A stretch of 64,000 bases of DNA. Source: Bolinopsis microptera (taxonomy: Eukaryota; Ctenophora; Tentaculata; Lobata; Bolinopsidae). The position numbers and the translations under genes were made by a program. Under the pieces are notes generated by a model. The model saw only the letters and a program-made list of their open reading frames with translations. It did no database searches and was not told where the DNA came from. Positions 54,801 to 57,800 of this stretch are shown piece after piece (positions within the stretch are counted from its first letter, which is position 1; the number at the start of each line of letters is the position of its first letter). The stretch covers positions 124,001 through 188,000 of the forward strand of contig NC_087074.1 in NCBI RefSeq assembly GCF_026151205.1. Reading direction: 5' to 3'.

Positions 54801-57800
54801 GGGAACTTCAGGAAACCTGGGGGACTTTCCCAAAGTTCCCCAAAAAAATTATCATGCCAAAAAAATGATCATGCTGCAAGTATCAACAAGTAAGTTAAGA
54901 TTCAATACCTTATAATAACATACATGTTAACATTAATGGGTATTAATGTATATTAGAGAAATTTTGAATAATTTTGGGGAATTTTGGGGAATTTTGGGGA
55001 ACTTTTGTTTGGGGAACTTCAGAAAGTTCCCCAAAGTTCCCCAAAAAAATTATCATGCCAAAAAAATTATCATGCTGCAAGTATCAACAAGTAAGTTAAG
55101 ATTCAATACCTTATAATAACATACATGTTAACATTAATGGGTATTAATGTACATTAGAGAAATTTTGAATAATTTTGGGGAACTTTGGGGAGTTTTGGGG
55201 AACTTTTTTTTGGGGAACTTCAGAAATCTTGGGGGACTTTCCCAAAGTTCCCCAAAATTCCCCTTGGACCCCCCCCCCTGTATACCAGATACCTGGTCCT
55301 AAACAACTGTATACCAGATACCTGGTCCTAAACAACTGTATACCAGATACCTGGTCCTAAACAACTGTATACCAGATACCTGGTCCTGAACAACTGTATA
55401 CCAGATACCTGGTCCTAAACAACTGTATACCAGATACCTGGTCCTAGACAACTGTATACCAGATACCTGGTCCTAGACAACTGTATACCAGATACCTTAC
55501 AAGACTTTTTCATAACGTACGAAATGCGACGGTTTTCCCGAAATTTCGCCATATTTCCGGACCGCCAAAATTTCGGTCGTCGTAATAGAATCCGTCGCAT
55601 TATTTGTAGCTTATTCCAATAATTGTGGCTTCATCGATTCATTTTGTTCTTGAAAAGTTAGTGATATGATGGTGGGACAAATAATGTCAAGTAATACGTT
55701 TTAAATTTACAATAAATTACATTTATGTGCTAACATAAACGTCTTATAAGAGACTAAGTCAAGATAAACAATTTAATACCAAACTCAATAAGTCATGTGA
55801 TGCAGATATACTGTCATTGATCAGTAGAGTAAAATTTAGATTTTAGATTGAAATACTAAAATCAGCACTAATCAGTAATCATCTTATTACTCAAGTCAAT
55901 TTAAAAAGGATCTTGTTCCGGAAAAGTAACCACATGGACTGATATCTACGATGGTGAGAAGGTTACTATCCATCGGGAAACTAACGATGTGTCTCTTCAA
56001 CATGATCGGTATGCGTGTGCCGTGAAGCGGATAAAGGACGGAAGAGGTTTGCTTGTTCCACAGTGAGTAACCGTCTGACATATTCCGTTAGAAGTTAGTA
56101 AACATTGTCACTATTTCATGTGCCACGGTGGGGAAATTAATGGAGTTGTTGAGGATAGCAGACACCGTCGTTCCCCTATACCCTCCGGTGGATTGGAAGT
56201 CAAGTTGAAACTTACTTTCAAAGGCCTCAGAGACATCGTGTACAAGATGAAGCAGCTTATCCGAGAATCTTACTCCTGGGAGTACACTGGAGAACAGCGT
56301 GAAACTGAAAGAGTCGAGCCGGACCCCTTAGAGGAAGATGAAGAAATCGATTTATAAGTTTCATTTTGTTTCAACATGATTTTACCGATTTTTAGAAAAT
56401 TTTGAATTTCCTTTCAAAATGATGAAAAATACCCTTATTTTCTGTGACGTCCGAAATGTGACGGTTTTTGTTCAATTTCGCCATATTTTCGGACCGCCAA
56501 AATTTCGGTCGTCGCAAATTGGTCCGCCACAAAAAAGTCTTGTAAGGTACCTGGTCCTAAACAACTGTATACCAGATACCTGGTCCTAAACAACTGTATA
56601 CCAGATACCTGGTCCTAAACAACTGTATACCAGATACCTGGTCCTAAACAACTAGACTGTATACCAGATACCTGGTCCTAGACAACTGTATACCAGATAC
56701 CTGGTCCTAAACAACTAGACTGTATACCAGATACCTGGTCCTAAACAACTGTATACCAGATACCTGGTCCTAAACAACTGTATACCAGATACCTGGTCCT
56801 AAACAACTGTATACCAGATACCTGGTCCTAAACAACTGTATACCAGATACCTGGTCCTAAACAACTGTATACCAGATACCTGGTCCTAAACAACTGTATA
56901 CCAGATACCTGGTCCTAAACAACTGTATACCAGATACCTGGTCCTAAACAACTGTATACCAGATACCTGGTCCTAAACAACTGTATACCAGATACCTGGT
57001 CCTAAACAACTGTATACCAGATACCTGGTCCTAAACAACTGTATACCAGATACCTGGTCCTAAACAAAACAACTGTATACCAGATACCTAGTCCACTGAA
57101 ATGAAGCCACTGAAACAAAGGGAGGGGTCCTTCCTATGTCCAAACTTACATGATTTATGGTGAAATTTAGCAATACCTTCTATTGACAACATTCCAATCT
57201 TGTATTGTCATTTTGACATTGTCTTGTACATGGGGATTCTCTTGGTTATACTCTAGAGCTTGTGCGGGTACCATATCATCTCCTGTCCTGAACTCTTTCG
57301 AATACGTTGTAACCTGCAGTAGTAGTGTTAGATTAAGGGGGCCGGGGGGTCTTCATCAAAATTCTCTCGAAATCGACTTTATAGTTGTTTCTGATAGAGG
57401 CCAGGGGAGTGATATCTATCAGCTGCTTTTGGTCCCATGGAAAAATATTGTTCCTAGCCGAAATTATCGCCGGTCTAAGGTCAGCGCTTATGTGTAATTG
57501 TATTGCGCAAGCGATTTTCAATCGCAAATTCTGAAAATCGAGTCTATAAATCTATCTTCTCCCACAAAAAGAGATTGATCATACAAAATTTTGAGATAGG
57601 CCTTTAAAAATTTTTTATTCAATTTTGAAAATCTTGGACCTCAAAAAATCGTAAAAAAACGAGGTCCAAGATTTTCAAAATTGAATAAAAAATGTTTAAA
57701 GGCCTATCTCAAAATTTTGTATGATCGATCTCTTCTAAATGGTCCCTAGAACATATCCTGAAAGTTTCAGGGTGATTGCTCAAAAATTGTGGGAGAAGAT

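Larger units (their letters stand above)
54650..57092. repeat. 28-29-bp minisatellite (ccagatacctggtcctaaacaactgtata), twice interrupted
   Basis: About 30 copies in three blocks (54650-54747, 55279-55494, 56548-57092) are separated by two transposons. Units are nearly identical apart from aaacaa/agacaa and an inserted ctaga. Confidence 0.97.
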
